DNA of 64,000 bases, taken from contig NW_026688628.1 of the NCBI RefSeq assembly GCF_030445035.2, forward strand, positions 1,364,001 to 1,428,000, written 5' to 3'. The notes under the pieces are model-generated. The model was not told the DNA's origin. It did no database searches and saw nothing but the letters and a program-made list of their open reading frames with translations. The position numbers and the translations under genes were made by a program. The stretch's first letter is position 1. The number at the start of each line of letters is the position of its first letter. The stretch is from Dasypus novemcinctus (Eukaryota > Chordata > Mammalia > Cingulata > Dasypodidae). Of the stretch, positions 1-12,370 are shown in pieces.

Positions 1-820
1 TTTAATGAGGTGAGGGAAGAGAATATGAAGAAAACACTTGGAGGCATACAGAAGAAATTGCAATCATGCAAAAAAAGACAACGGATATGATGGGGAGGAA
101 CAGCACAATCCAAGAAATCAAAAATACACCCTCAGCAAATAACAGCAGATTTGAAGAGGGAGAGGAACTAGTGATGTGGAAGACAGTACATCTGAAATCA
201 AACAGATAGTAGAATTGATAGATAAAAAGAGAGAAAAAATTCAACAGGGACTTTGGGACCTGAATGACAATGCAAAATGCAAAAACATATGCATTATAGG
301 CATCCCAGAAAAAGAAGAGAAGGAAAAGGGAACAGAAGGGGTGTTGGAGGAAATAATGGCTGAAAACTTCCCAAACTTATTGAGGGAGATGAACGTCCAC
401 ATCCAGGAAGCACAATGCACCCTAAATAGCATAAATCCCAACAGGCCTACCCAGACATATACTTGTCAAATTATCCAATGCTCAAGACAAAGAGAAAATT
501 TTAAAGGCAGCAAGAGAAAAGAGAACCATCACATACAAAGTAGACTTCATAAGGTTAAGTGCTGATTTCTCATCTGAAACCAAGGAGGCAAGAAGGAAGT
601 GGTATGACAAAGTCAAGATACTAAAAGAAAAAAAAATTCCTAAGAAGAATATTCTATACAGCTAAACTAACAAAAAATATGGTAGAAAGTTCAAATAGTC
701 ACAGATAAACAGAAATTAATAGAGTATGCCAACAAGAATCCTGCCCTTCAAGAAATACTAAAGGAAGTTCTATAGGAGGAAAGAAAAACACAGGAGAGAC
801 AGAGTTGGAGGAGAGTGTAA
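1..820 (+). pseudogene. L1-A ORF1 (RNA-binding protein), degraded
   Basis: Remnant of L1 ORF1p, the trimeric nucleic-acid chaperone that coats L1 RNA. The longest open piece is 176-565. It carries the end of the coiled coil (EIKQIVELIDKKREKIQ) and the start of the RRM-like region (NICIIGIPEKEEKEKGTEG, AENFPNLL). The C-terminal domain is readable only by changing frame, up to the block encoding the conserved end and a stop at 818-820. The N-terminus lies left of the window. Alignment to L1-C ORF1 (60163-61079) is straightforward at the DNA level. Confidence 0.85.
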
Positions 821-888
821 GAACAGCTAAAAAGACAAAAAAAGTAAAAAACCAAACAAAATATAACAAACACAAATCCAAAGAAAAT

Positions 889-3800
889 ATGGCTAATATA
901 AATAATTCCTTGAAAGTGATAACACTGAATGTCAATGGATTAAACTCACCTGTCAAGAGACTCAGACTGGAAGATTGGATAAGAAAGTATGATGCATATA
1001 TATGTTGTCTACATGAAAAACATCTTAGACCCAGGGATTCAAGGAGGTTGAAAGTGAATGGCTGGAAAACAATCTTACAGGCAAATAATAACCAAAAAAA
1101 GGGCAGGAGTAACTATGTTAATATCATACAAAATAGACTTTAAATGCAAAACAATTATGAGAGACAAATATGGACACTACATATTAGTGAAAGGGATAAT
1201 CATTCAAAAAGAAAGAACAGTTATAAACATTTATGCTTCTAACAAGGGTGCCTCCGAATATGTGAGGCAAACACTGGAGAAACTAAGGGAAGGAATAGAT
1301 GTCTCTACAATTATAGTGGGGGACTAATACGCCACTATCACCTTTGGACAGAACATCTCAAAGAGAATCAATAAAGAAACAAAGACTTTGAACAACATAT
1401 TAGAGGAACTGAACCTAATAAACATATACAGAACATTATAGCCAAATAAAGCAGAATATACATTCTTCCCAAGCACACATGGATCATTCTCCAGGACAGA
1501 CCACAGGCTAGGTTGCAGAGAAAGTCTCAATGAATTCAGAAAGTTTGAAATCATACAAAATAATTTCTCTGACTGCAGAGGAATGAAGCAGGAAATCTGC
1601 AATAGTCAGAGACCCAGATGTGGCAACAAGATATGGAAGTTAAATAACACACTTTTAGAAAAACAGTGGGTCAAGGAGGAAATCTCAAAGAGAAATCAAT
1701 AACTGCCTTGAAACAAATGAAAATGATAACACACATATCAACACTTATGGGATGCAGCAAAAGTAGTACTGAGAAGGCAATTTATAGTCATAAATTAACA
1801 CATGATAAAAGAAAACTAAAATTGAAGAACTAACTGCACAGTCAGAGGAATTATTAAAAAACAACAACAAACTAAACCCAAAGAAAGAAGAAAGAAATAA
1901 CAAAGAGCACAACTAAATGAAAAAAAATAAGAAAGCACTTGAAAAAAATAAACAAAACCAAGAGCCAGTTCAATAAGATTGACAATAAAATTGTCAATAA
2001 AATTGACAAACCCTTAGCTGGACTAACAAAGAAAAAAAGAGAAAAGAGGCAAATACAGAAAGTAAGAAATGAGAAAGGGGATATCACCACCGACCCACAG
2101 AAAAAAAGACTATCGTAAGAGGATACTTTGAAAAACTATATTCCAACAAGAGGGACAATTTAGAGAAAATAGACAAATTCCAAGAAACACATAAGCAACC
2201 TACATTGATGAAAGAGGAAATAAAAAATCTCAACAAACCAATCACAAGTAAATTATAGAATCAGTCATTTAAAACCTCCCAACTAAGAATAGCCCTTGGT
2301 CAGATGATTTCACAGGTGAATTCTACCAAACTTTCCATAAAGAACTAACACCAATCTTGCTGAAACTTCCAAAAAATTGAAACCAAAGAACATTGCATAA
2401 CTCATACTCTGATGCCAACATTACCCTAATACCAAAGCCAAACAAAGACACCACAGGAAAGGAAAATTACAGACCAATCTCTCTAATGAACATAGATGTG
2501 GAAATCCTCAACAAAATACTTACTAATCATATTCAACAGCACATTAAATTAATTATACACCATGACCAGGTGGAATTCATTCCTGGTATGCAAGGATGGT
2601 TCAACATAAGAAAATACATTAATGTAAAAACCACATAAACAGACTGAAGGAAAAAATCACATGATCATATCTATAGATGCAGAAAAAGCATTTCACAAAA
2701 TACTGCACTATTTCTTAATAAAAACACTGCAAAAGATTGGAGTAGAGGGAAGCTTTCTGAACATGATAAAAGATATATATGAAAAACCCCCAGTTAACAT
2801 GATTTACAATTTTGGAATCTGAAAATCTTTCCTCCATGATGAGGAACAAGACAAGGATGCCCATTATCACCCCTTCTATTTAATATTTTGTTAGAAGTAC
2901 TTGCCTGAGCATTGAGGCAAGAACCAGACATAAAAGGCATTCAAATCGGAAAGAAAGAAGTCAAAATTTCACTATTGCAGATGATCTGATCCTATACATA
3001 GAAAATCCAAAGAAGTCTACAGCAAAGCTTCTAGAACATAAAAAAGAGTTCAATAATGTTACAGGTTATAAGATCAATGCGCAAAAATCAGTAGCATGTC
3101 TGTACACCAATAATGGAAAATCTGAGGAGGCAATGAAGAAAAAAAATACCATTTACAATCATAAATTAAAAAATCAAATACCTAGGAATAAATTTTTTTT
3201 TCATTTTTTTCTTCTTTATTTTCTTTTAAATGTTACATTAAAAAAATATGAGGTCCCCATGTACCCCGCATCCCCCCTACCCCATTCCTCCTACATCAAC
3301 AACCTCTTCCATCATCATGGCACATTCACCGCACCTGGTGAATACATTTTGGAGCACTGCTGCACCACATGGACAGTGGTCTACATTGTAGTCTACACTC
3401 TCCCCCATTCCACCCAGTGGGCCATGGCAGGACACACAATATCCAGCATCTGTCCCTGCAGCACCACCCAGGACAACTCCAAATCCTGAAAATGCCCCCA
3501 CATCATATCTCTTCTTCACTCTCCCTACCATCAGCAACTACTGTGGTCACTTTCTCTACATCAATATTACAATTTCTTCCATTACTAATCACAACAGATC
3601 CAGAATAGAATATCAGTAAATCCACTCTAACCCATACTCTATTCCTCCATCCTGTGGACCCTGGGATGGTTATGTGCAGCCCCCCTCTACATCAAGAGGG
3701 GGCTTAGATTGAGTGACTACAATGGCAAGCAGGAGAATTGCATCCATCAATTCATTTTAATGCTAATATAAGTGGAACTTTATCCTCAATTTCATTATTT

Positions 3801-5764
3801 TAACTTATTTTTTTAATTTACCATTTATTCATTTTTAAGTATTAAAGTTACGGACATTAACTGTGCATACAATGTGTGCTACCATAACCAGTACATATTA
3901 CCAACATTTTTTCATCATTCTTTTTTTTTTTTAATTTTTTATTGACTTTGTAATAATATTACATTAAAAATATATATGAGAGGTCCCATTCAACCCCACC
4001 CCCCCACCCCCCCTCTCCCCCCCCCCCCAACAACACTCGTTTCCATCATCATGACACATCCATTGGATTTGGTAAGTACATCTTTGGGCACCTCTGCACC
4101 TCATATACATTGGTTCACATCATGGCCCATACTCTCCTCTATTCCATCATGTAGGCCCTGTGAGGATTTACAATGTCCGGTGATTACCTCTGAAGCACCA
4201 TCCAGGGCAGCTCCATGTCCCGATGACGCCTCCACCTCTCATCTCTTCCTGCCTTTCCCCATACCCTTTGTCCATTATGTCCACTTTTCCCAATCCAATG
4301 CCACCTCTTCTATGTGGACATTGGATTGGTCCTAGGAATAAATTTAACTAAAGATATAAAAAAATTTATATGCAGAAAACTACATAACACTGTTTAAGGA
4401 AATCAAAGAAGACTTAAATAAATGGAAGAATACTCCCTGTTCATGGATAGGAAGGCTAATTATTATGATGTCTATCCTACCAAAACTGATCTACACATTC
4501 AATGCAATCCCAATAAACATCAACACAGCATTCTTTAATGAACTAGAAAAACTAGCTATGAAATTTATTTGGAAAGTAAAGAGGCCACGAATATCCAAAG
4601 ACATATTGAAAAAGAAAAATGAAATTGGAGGAATCATACTACCTGACTCCAAAACATAACACACTAGTAAAAACATCATGGTATTGGCACAAGGAGAGAC
4701 ACACTGATCAATGGAACCAATTTGAATGTTCTCATATAGAGCCTTATAGATACAGTCATATGATATTCACAAGGCCACCAAACCCACTGAAAGAGGATTA
4801 CCAACTCATGCCTTATACAAAAATCAACTCAAGATGGATCAAAGACCTAAATATAAGAGCCAAGACCATAAGGACCTTAGAAAGCAATGTAGAGAAACAT
4901 CTACAGGATCTTGTAATAGGAAATGTATTCATGAACTTCACACCCAAAACACGAGCAGCAAAAGAACAAATAGATAAATGAGACTTCTTCAAAATTAAAG
5001 CCTTTTGTACCTCAAAGGACTTTGTCAAGAAAATGAAAAGAGAGCCTACCCAATGGGAAAAAATATTTGGTAACCATATATCTGATAGGAGACTAATATC
5101 CTTCAAATATAAAGAACCCCTATATCTCAAAAATAAAAAGACAACCCACCCATCTTAAAAAGTGGCAAGACTTAAACAGACACTTCTCCAAATAAGAAAT
5201 ACAAATGGCTAAAAACCACATGAAAAATACTCAAAATCACTAGATGTTAGGGAAATGCAAATCAAAATTACAGTGAGATACCATCTTACTCCCATGAGAC
5301 TGGCAGCTATCAAAAACACAGAAGACTACAAGTGTGGGAGAGGATGTGGAGAAATGGAAACACTCAGCCATTGCTGGTGGAAATGCAGAAGGATCCAGCC
5401 ATTCTGTAGGACAGTTTGGCGGTTTATCAAAAAACTAGCTATAGTTTTGCCATATGACTCAGAAATTCCACTGCTGGGTATATACCCAGTAGAACTGAAA
5501 ATGAGGACACAAACTGATATATGCACACCAATGTTCATAGCAGCACTGTTCACTATTGCCAAAAGTTGGAATCAACTCAAATGCCCATCAACAAATGAAT
5601 GGATAAATAAAATGTGGTATAGACATGCAATGGAATACTACTCAGCTTTAAGAACAAATACACTACAAACACATGTGATAACATGGATGAATCTTGAGAA
5701 TCTTATGTTGAGTGAAGCAACCCAAGCATTGAAGGACAAATACTACATGACCTCAATGATATGA
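889..5764 (+). pseudogene. L1-A ORF2 (endonuclease-reverse transcriptase), degraded
   Basis: The start at 889 matches the ATG of L1-B and L1-C ORF2 and opens with the endonuclease motif LNVNGLNSP. Removing the insertion at 3196-4345 leaves about 3.73 kb, close to the ~1,275 codons usual for L1 ORF2. Pieces seen: endonuclease (889-1600), RT fingers with [10 protein letters not shown] near 2463, the catalytic motif near 2975 reading IADD after a one-base loss before it, thumb and C-terminal region (4465-4981), and the Cys-rich end with CGRGCGEMETLSHCWWKC (5255-5764). Stops and frameshifts occur throughout, so it cannot be active. Confidence 0.92.
3196..4330 (-). mobile_element. Composite L1 3'-end insertion in L1-A ORF2
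   Basis: This 1,135 bp block interrupts ORF2 and is flanked by a perfect 15 bp duplication, cctaggaataaattt, at 3181-3195 and 4331-4345. Read on the minus strand it holds, in order, a truncated L1 3' end (4330-3921, ending in its own A-rich tail), about 150 bp of other sequence, then a second L1 3' end (3753-3196) with the terminal A-tail at the left edge. Roughly 3711-3753 is inverted relative to the rest of that second piece. One duplication around the whole block suggests a single insertion event carrying 3'-transduced sequence. Confidence 0.85.
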
Positions 5765-8700
5765 AATAAGTAAACCAAGCTGCCTCAGAGAGTTAGAGAC
5801 TGGATGATAGGCCTAAAGGAAATTGGAGGGTAGAGGAAGGATGTAAGCTGACACCTACATGGGTGAAATCTATGATAAGGTGGAGGTATTTGTAAAAATA
5901 AGAGTTAAAATGGGGCATAGTGTTACCTTTGGGTGGGGCTTTGTGTGCTTGAGGCAGGCTAGGGATGGGAGGATGGGTAATATTGCCCAAGAAATTGGGG
6001 GGAGAGTGGGACAACACATGAACATAGGAGATTGTCAGTTATTTTGGTTGAGAGTATAATGCTGAGAAAACTTTTTCAAAATATAATAAGGAAGGTTACC
6101 TCTTTAAGATGCTTAAAGGGGAGTATCTGATGCAGGACAGGCTTTGAGGGAGTGTGTGAGTGCTCATTCTGCCATAGTGGGTTATATCATTGGATAGAGA
6201 CACATATAATGAGAGAGAAGATATACCCACATCCTGGGGGGACTGATGCCCTCAAATAGAGGGAATTGTATCTCTCAAGAGAAATGGTGGTTCCCAGGGC
6301 ACTAGGGCAGTTGAGCATGTCAAGCCCTCCACACTATTGCAAGTATTTCTGAACATGGTCCTTCAAGCAGTGAAGGTTGACTGTCACTGTGGACCCTGAG
6401 GGGAGGGGAAAGAGATATTGAATAGATGGAATCAATGTAACTGTGTGGGCAATAGAAGTGTTCCACTAGATTACACAAGGATGGGTATAAGACATGTTAA
6501 ATTACACCAAAAATGTATAGGGGCTGATAGGCTAAAATGTAAATTGTAAAGTAAAACATAAGATAACTAAAAATTTAGAAAATTGTATAGTCTAAAATAT
6601 AAACCACAATGTGAACCGAAATGTTACCTTGTTTGAAAGCTATTGTTTTAGTATCTGTACATCAGTTTCAGTAAATATAGTATGAACATGTAAAAAAAAT
6701 TATTGCTGTGGAAGGGAAAAGGGTTCTCTGTTGGATATGTTGGAGTACTGTATATTGTATATATGAATTACTGTACTCTCAAACTTTTGTGAAGACAAGC
6801 TTAATAATTAGGGAAAAAAAGAAAAAACATAGACACGAGAAAAAGACAGAAGAAGCTGCCTTGACAATTTGCATACAAGGCAACACTTATTGCAGTGATG
6901 GAAGACAAAGCATCAAAAACAAAGCTTTAGCTGGGTTTGGGGAATGGGAGGAAGAGATGAGATGTAGAGGTGTTTTCGGGACGTGGAGTTGTCCTGGATA
7001 GTGCTTCACGGACAATTACGGGACATTGTAGATCCCCCCAGGGCCCACTGGATGGAGCGGGGGAGAGTGTGGGCTATGATGTGGACCATTGACTACGGGG
7101 TGCAGTGATGTTCAGAGATGTACTTACTGGGTGCAATGGATGTCTCACGATGATGGGAGAGAGTGTTGCTGTGGGGGGAGTGGGGGTGGGGGCGGTGGGG
7201 TTGATTGGGACCTCGTATTTTTTTAATGTAATTCATAAAAATAAATAATTTTAATTAAAAAAAAAGCTTTTGCATTTTTAAATTTTTTTATTCCCCAATT
7301 TATTTTTACCTTAATTTTTCTAAATTAACATGTATTCTATATCTGACCTTTAAACTCATCACTATATTCCATTTTACTATTAATGGAACCTGGCAATATA
7401 TTGGGCTTCATTTTTGAAGAAGTTTTGGATCACAGAGAGGCTCAACAATGGCAGGGTAGGAATACTGGTGTGGGATGTTATGGGCAGGGGACACACGGTT
7501 GGAAGGGAGTTCTACAGGGCATATATCCAGGGTACATAAAAATGTTTGAATATTTTCATAGTGGTTACAATTAAAAACAACTGAGGGAGTGCTGAGTTCC
7601 TAGCCAGGGGAGCCCTATCACAGTTCCTAAAGGAACAGCAACAATCCCCCAAGTACAACAGCAAAAACCAAAAAAGAAGGAAGGTCCAACAATAAGCCCT
7701 TGATACTAATGACTATGCTTGTGAGCCTGTGCACCTGAAATAAGAACAAGGTCTAGAACTCCACGGTGCCTAGGAGTTACCTCCTGAGAGCCTCTGTGTT
7801 GCTCAAATGTGGCCAGTCTCAAAGCCAAACTCAGAATGTAAATGTGTTGCCTTCCCCCCAGCGTGAGACATGACTCCTGGGGATGAGCCTCCCTGGCACC
7901 AAAGGATTACTACCAAGTACCAGCTAATGATGTAAAAAGAAAATGACCTTAAATAAAAGGGTCAACTCGGATCAACAGAATATCTCAGTCTACATATAAT
8001 ACCAGGTGTTAAAAATGCTTTTGACATGAATAAAAGGGGGAAGTGGAAAGGACAAATGACTTTATATGGCTGTGAGTCTCCAAAAAGAGCCAGGAGGTTA
8101 TCAGAGGGGTTGCCCTTATGCACTCCTCAGCAGAGTCCCAGAGACAGATAAAGTAGATACAACCCCAGGTATTGGTTCTTCTGAGGGCTACAGAGATCCG
8201 TAAGTTCTATGGTAATGGCAGATGGAGTTCAGTGCCATGTCAGTTGGCCCTACTTTGGAATTTGTGTTTCTGTTTGATGGAGCTGGACTCAGATGTGGTC
8301 TTTGTCTACAAGCCTCTCCTGTTACTTTTATTAGTCTGTAGTTGGTGCTAGGTTTTAGTGTATAACCTGGGGACCTGACTCTCTGGACTGACCATCTGAT
8401 AGCCAGGCCCTGAGCCTCAACAGACTTGCAACCCCTACACTCTGGTTTATTGGACTTACCCCACTCAGGTAACATGGAGGTGAAGAAGGTCAACCACCAC
8501 ACCAGGGAGCCAAGAGTGCCTACAACTGAAAGCAGGAGAACTGCATCCAGCATCCATGTGGAATCTAAGCCCTCTCGATATAGATGTGTAGTGGACACAA
8601 TCATTCTAAGGTACAAAGGATGGAGGAATAGAGTATGGATTAGAGTGTACTTACTGATATTCTATTCATGAACTATTGTGATTAGTAATCAAAGAAAATG

Positions 8701-9050
8701 TGGCATTGGTGTGGAGAAAGTGGCCATGATGGCAGCTGGGGGTAGGGAGTGGGAGGAGATGAGATGTGGGGGCATTTTTGGGACTTGGAATTGTTCTGGA
8801 TGGTGCTGCAGGGACAGTTACCAGACATTGTATGTCCTCCCATGGCCCACTAGGTGGAATGTGGGAGAGTGTGGTCTATGATGTGGACCATTGCCCATGA
8901 GGTGCAGCAGTGCTCAGAGATGCATTCACCAAATGCAATGAATGTCTCATGATGATGGAGGATATTGTTGTTATGGGGGGAGGAGTGGGGTGAGGGGAGT
9001 GGGGGGTATATGGGGACCTCATTTCCCTAATGTATAATTTAAAAAATTAA
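5765..9050 (+). other. L1-A 3' UTR, ~3 kb
   Basis: Non-coding sequence directly after the ORF2 stop. It aligns collinearly with 43915-46865 downstream of L1-B ORF2 and, in reverse, with 56585-54075. Landmarks: the block starting gtaaaccaagctg just after ORF2, a central A-rich stretch near 6915, and a G-rich stretch (8968-9012) just before the A-rich end. No open reading frame is shared between the copies, so I regard it as non-coding. Confidence 0.85.
6929..7262 (+). mobile_element. Nested L1 3' end inside the L1-A 3' UTR
   Basis: A 334 bp 5'-truncated copy of the L1 terminus, ending gggacctcg, T-rich, then an A-rich tail. It duplicates sequence found again at the end of L1-A (about 8725-9050). 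The 8 bp aaagcttt occurs on both sides (6921-6928 and 7263-7270). L1-B is uninterrupted at the matching place (about 45060-45080), so this is a later insertion. Confidence 0.88.
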
Positions 9051-9104
9051 GACAAAATAGAAAAAAGAAAAAAATGATAATTTTTATAAATTTTTTTTAA
9101 GGTT

Positions 9105-9935
9105 TTGCCTTTCTTCACTCTAATAGGTGTTGTCCTGTATATATAGTGGCAAGGCAATCTCTTCCATTTCTTCCTCAGGGTCTCAGCTTTTTTATATTTC
9201 ATTATGTCTTCAAAATTTTAAGGTCACATAAAGTCGTACACAGAATATAGGTATCTCCCATGTACCCAACATCCTCCCTTTTCCTCACCAATGATGTTTT
9301 TACATGTGAATGTTACATTTGCTACAACTGATGTACAAATATCAAAACATAACTACCAACCATTTTAGACCATACACTTTTATAAATTTTTGTTGAAATT
9401 TATCATGGCCTGTATCCATCATTGCAAGATCATACAGAACACTTCCATTGACCACCAATTACCCCCTCTTCCATCTATTCTATCTTTCTCTCTCCCTCTC
9501 CTTGGGGCCCACATTGGCAACCAAGCTTCACTGTTTGAAGGACAAGATTCATAGATACTTGCAACAATGCTGAGGGTTTGGCACACTGGTCTGTCCTTTC
9601 CCATTAGGAGGCACCCTTGCTCTTGAGAGACACCCTCCCCTCTATTCGAGAACACTGATGTGTCCTCTCCATTATTGGTGTACAATTCCTGCTCATTGTA
9701 TTGGTCTACACCCATGAATATAACACCCTGGGTCAGACGGTCCATGGAATTGTGGGTATGTTGGGGGTGGAAAAGGTGAACACGGGGGATTGGTGGGTAC
9801 GTGGTTGAAAGAATAATATTGAGAAAACACTTTAGACAATATAATACGGAAGGGTTACTGGTTTAGGATATTGGATGGTGGACATCTGGCACAAGGTGCA
9901 CCAGGGGCAGGCTTCTAGAGAGTGTGTGAGTGCTC
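9105..9935 (-). mobile_element. L1 3' UTR fragment with internal inversion
   Basis: Bases 9105-9745 match the middle of the L1 3' UTR on the minus strand, while 9746-9935 match an adjoining part of the same UTR on the plus strand. Such an inverted junction is the usual product of twin priming during target-primed reverse transcription. The fragment lacks the true L1 terminus. It begins at the point matching the internal A-rich stretch of the UTR (6915-6925 in L1-A). Confidence 0.75.
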
Positions 9936-9954
9936 ATTTTTTAGCTTTTTAAAA

Positions 9955-11230
9955 CTGTGAACAGTTTGTGAGGAAACACAGTACCTTTGTCTTCTCTTCA
10001 TTCCCAGAATGTATTTTAGGATTTGCCATATAGTATTGCTGAATAAATATTGTTGAATGACTGAGAAACCGAATGGTTGTGTGCGTTGAACAGATATTGC
10101 TAATTATGGGGGAGAAAGGAGAAGCAGTGAGACAAGAGGAAATTCTCTTGTGAGTGGGTGTCTCCATTCATGACAGCCAACTCCAGAGGAGAAAAATTGG
10201 AAATAAGATAGTTTAGTGTATTCAGAATCTTTCTCCAAAAATAGCAAGAGGAAAATCACTATGGGAAACCTGACAATACTCGAGCCCACTGCTTGATAGG
10301 GGTGACCTCCTCCTGAAAGGTAGGTGTCCACAGGGATAAGAGATGAACATGGAGCTCCAAAGCTGTCACAAGGGACAAAACTGGAACAAACTTGCATTGT
10401 GCTTTCCTTTCTTATCTCCAGAGAAATAATTATCTCAGGGAGTATTGAGACAAAAGAATACTTCATTAATGTGTTTCATGGGAATGGAATCCCTAATTGT
10501 TCAGATACTCTATGTGCTTCTCCTTCACTATATCAAAGAAATACAATTTGTCTTCTACAGATCTCATGACTCATTCCATCTCACTTCTCTTCTTGGGAGC
10601 AGAGCCTCCAACTTCTTTCATCATTCAAGGAAGAACCTGCATTGATGAACTTAGACCCTGCCTTGATAACTTCAGAGTGAGTTACAGAATCGTCACAGGT
10701 ACTGGGGGAATATATTTTTGGCTCCATGGACACCTTTTATTGGTAGAAGCTTTAAGGAAATCAACAGATTACAATTATAGAGAAAGCTTAAAACACAAAG
10801 TCTGTCTTATTAAAAAGCCTGAGTGGAAATAGCAGATAAACTAAGATAGATTTTTTTCCAATCTGTCTCCTCTGATCTCTCACTCTTGGGTCTTCCCTTT
10901 CTCAGAAGCATTGTTTCCTTGTTTCACTCATTCTTCTTTCTCTACAATTTTAGAAATCATCTGTTTAACTGCATTCATTTATTTTTTTTTCTTTTAGTCA
11001 TTCAATATATGTGGCTCTGGAATTCTGGTGAAGTGGATCAGAAATTACCGACTCATCCTGGGGAGGTTAGTGAAGGCATCACAAGGGAGATTTTAATTGT
11101 AATAAGACTTGAAAGAGGATTTAGAGTAATTTCAGGAGGAAAAAAGGATAGAAGTACACCAAGAAGAAATGACATGAACACAAATATGGAGTCAATATAA
11201 TCATAAGTTGTGGTGAGGTTTTAAAAATAG
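9955..11230. repeat. Diverged duplicate block, copy A
   Basis: Non-coding sequence with a recognisable second copy at 33600-34850. The best matching parts are 10040-10500 with 33645-34110, and 10920-11230 with 34395-34830, in the same order and orientation. No coding potential is conserved. It could be a diverged segmental duplication, which is common in olfactory receptor clusters, or two copies of an old interspersed repeat. Confidence 0.6.
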
Positions 11231-11439
11231 TTCTTTTTTAAAAAGAAATCAACTTTATTGGTACATATTAATAAAGCATACAATTCCTCTGATGCGTAAA
11301 ATTCGTTGTATTTGCCATAATGACATAATTGTGCATTCATTACTTCAGTCATTATTAGAGTATGTTCACTGAGAGGTAAAGGTTTTCCTTGTATGTTTTT
11401 ATAAATGGGCTATAAGATTTTTTAAGCAAAATTTTTATG

Positions 11440-12042
11440 GTCTTCTTTTTTAATGATACATAGATCACACTAAATTTTACATTAAAAAATATGAGGTTCC
11501 CATATACCCCACTCCCCAAATACCCAATCCTCACACTTTAACAACCTCTTTCATCAGTTGGCACATTCCTTTTATTTGATGAATACATTTTGGAGCATTG
11601 CTACGAAGCTTAGATTATAGTTTACATGGTAGTTTACACTCTCTCCCAGTCCGTCCAGTGTGTTATGGTAGGATATATAATATCCTGCATCTGTTCCTGT
11701 GATATCATTCAGGACAACTCCAAGTCCCAAAAAAGCAACCATATCACAACCTGTTCTTCCCTCTCCCTGCACTCAACAACTCCAATTGTCGCTGTCTCTT
11801 AAACAGGGACACAATTTCTTCCATTGCTAGAGTCACAATAAGTCTATAGTAGAATACCATTGAATCCACTCTAATTCTTATTTTATTCCTCTATCCTGAG
11901 GATCTTGGGATGGTGATGACCACTCCACCTCTAAATCGAGAGGGGCCGTAGATCCCTCATATCTGATGAATGGAATTCTGCTTGCAGTTGTGGACTCTCT
12001 CTGTTCCCTGGTGTGGTGGTTGACCAACATTTTGTTTGCTTT
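11440..12042 (-). mobile_element. L1 3' end, minus strand
   Basis: Starts with T-rich sequence and the block acattaaaaaatatgaggt, which is the complement of the terminus shared by all L1 copies here, and continues through about 600 bp of the L1 3' UTR. It abuts an older L1 at 12043. Confidence 0.85.
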
Positions 12043-12370
12043 CAGATTTGGAGATTACAAATATAGCTGCTGTAAACATTCATGTGTGGACCTTTGTGTG
12101 GACTCCAATTTTCATATCACATATATGTATACCTAAAAACAAAACTGCTGGATTGTATGGTAAGACAATGTTTAGTTTTACAAGAAACTGCTAAACTGCC
12201 TTCTGGCAGAACCATTTTGTATTCTCACTAGCAGAGAATGAAAGATGTATTGCTCCACATACTCAACAGCAATTGGTATTCGCAGTTTTAAGTTTTTATC
12301 TCTTCTAATAAGCATGTGATCATATATCATTATGGTCATAGTCTTCCAATTCCCTAATGACAAATGATGT

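Larger units (their letters stand above)
1..9050 (+). mobile_element. L1-A: old LINE-1, 5' end outside window
   Basis: A plus-strand LINE-1 whose ORF1 is already under way at base 1, followed by ORF2 (889-5764) and a 3' UTR that runs to an A-rich end near 9050. The order of parts matches L1-B (38443-46870) throughout. Many frameshifts and stops show it is old and dead. A 1.1 kb minus-strand insertion splits ORF2 and a 334 bp L1 3' end is nested in the UTR. The 3' UTR of about 3 kb (excluding the nested copy) is far longer than the few hundred bases usual for human or mouse L1. Confidence 0.93.

Noticed and set aside
8188-8616. 142-codon minus-strand frame
   Set aside because: Lies in the L1 3' UTR. 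Other copies of the UTR do not keep this frame as expected of a gene, although short similar frames appear by shared ancestry.
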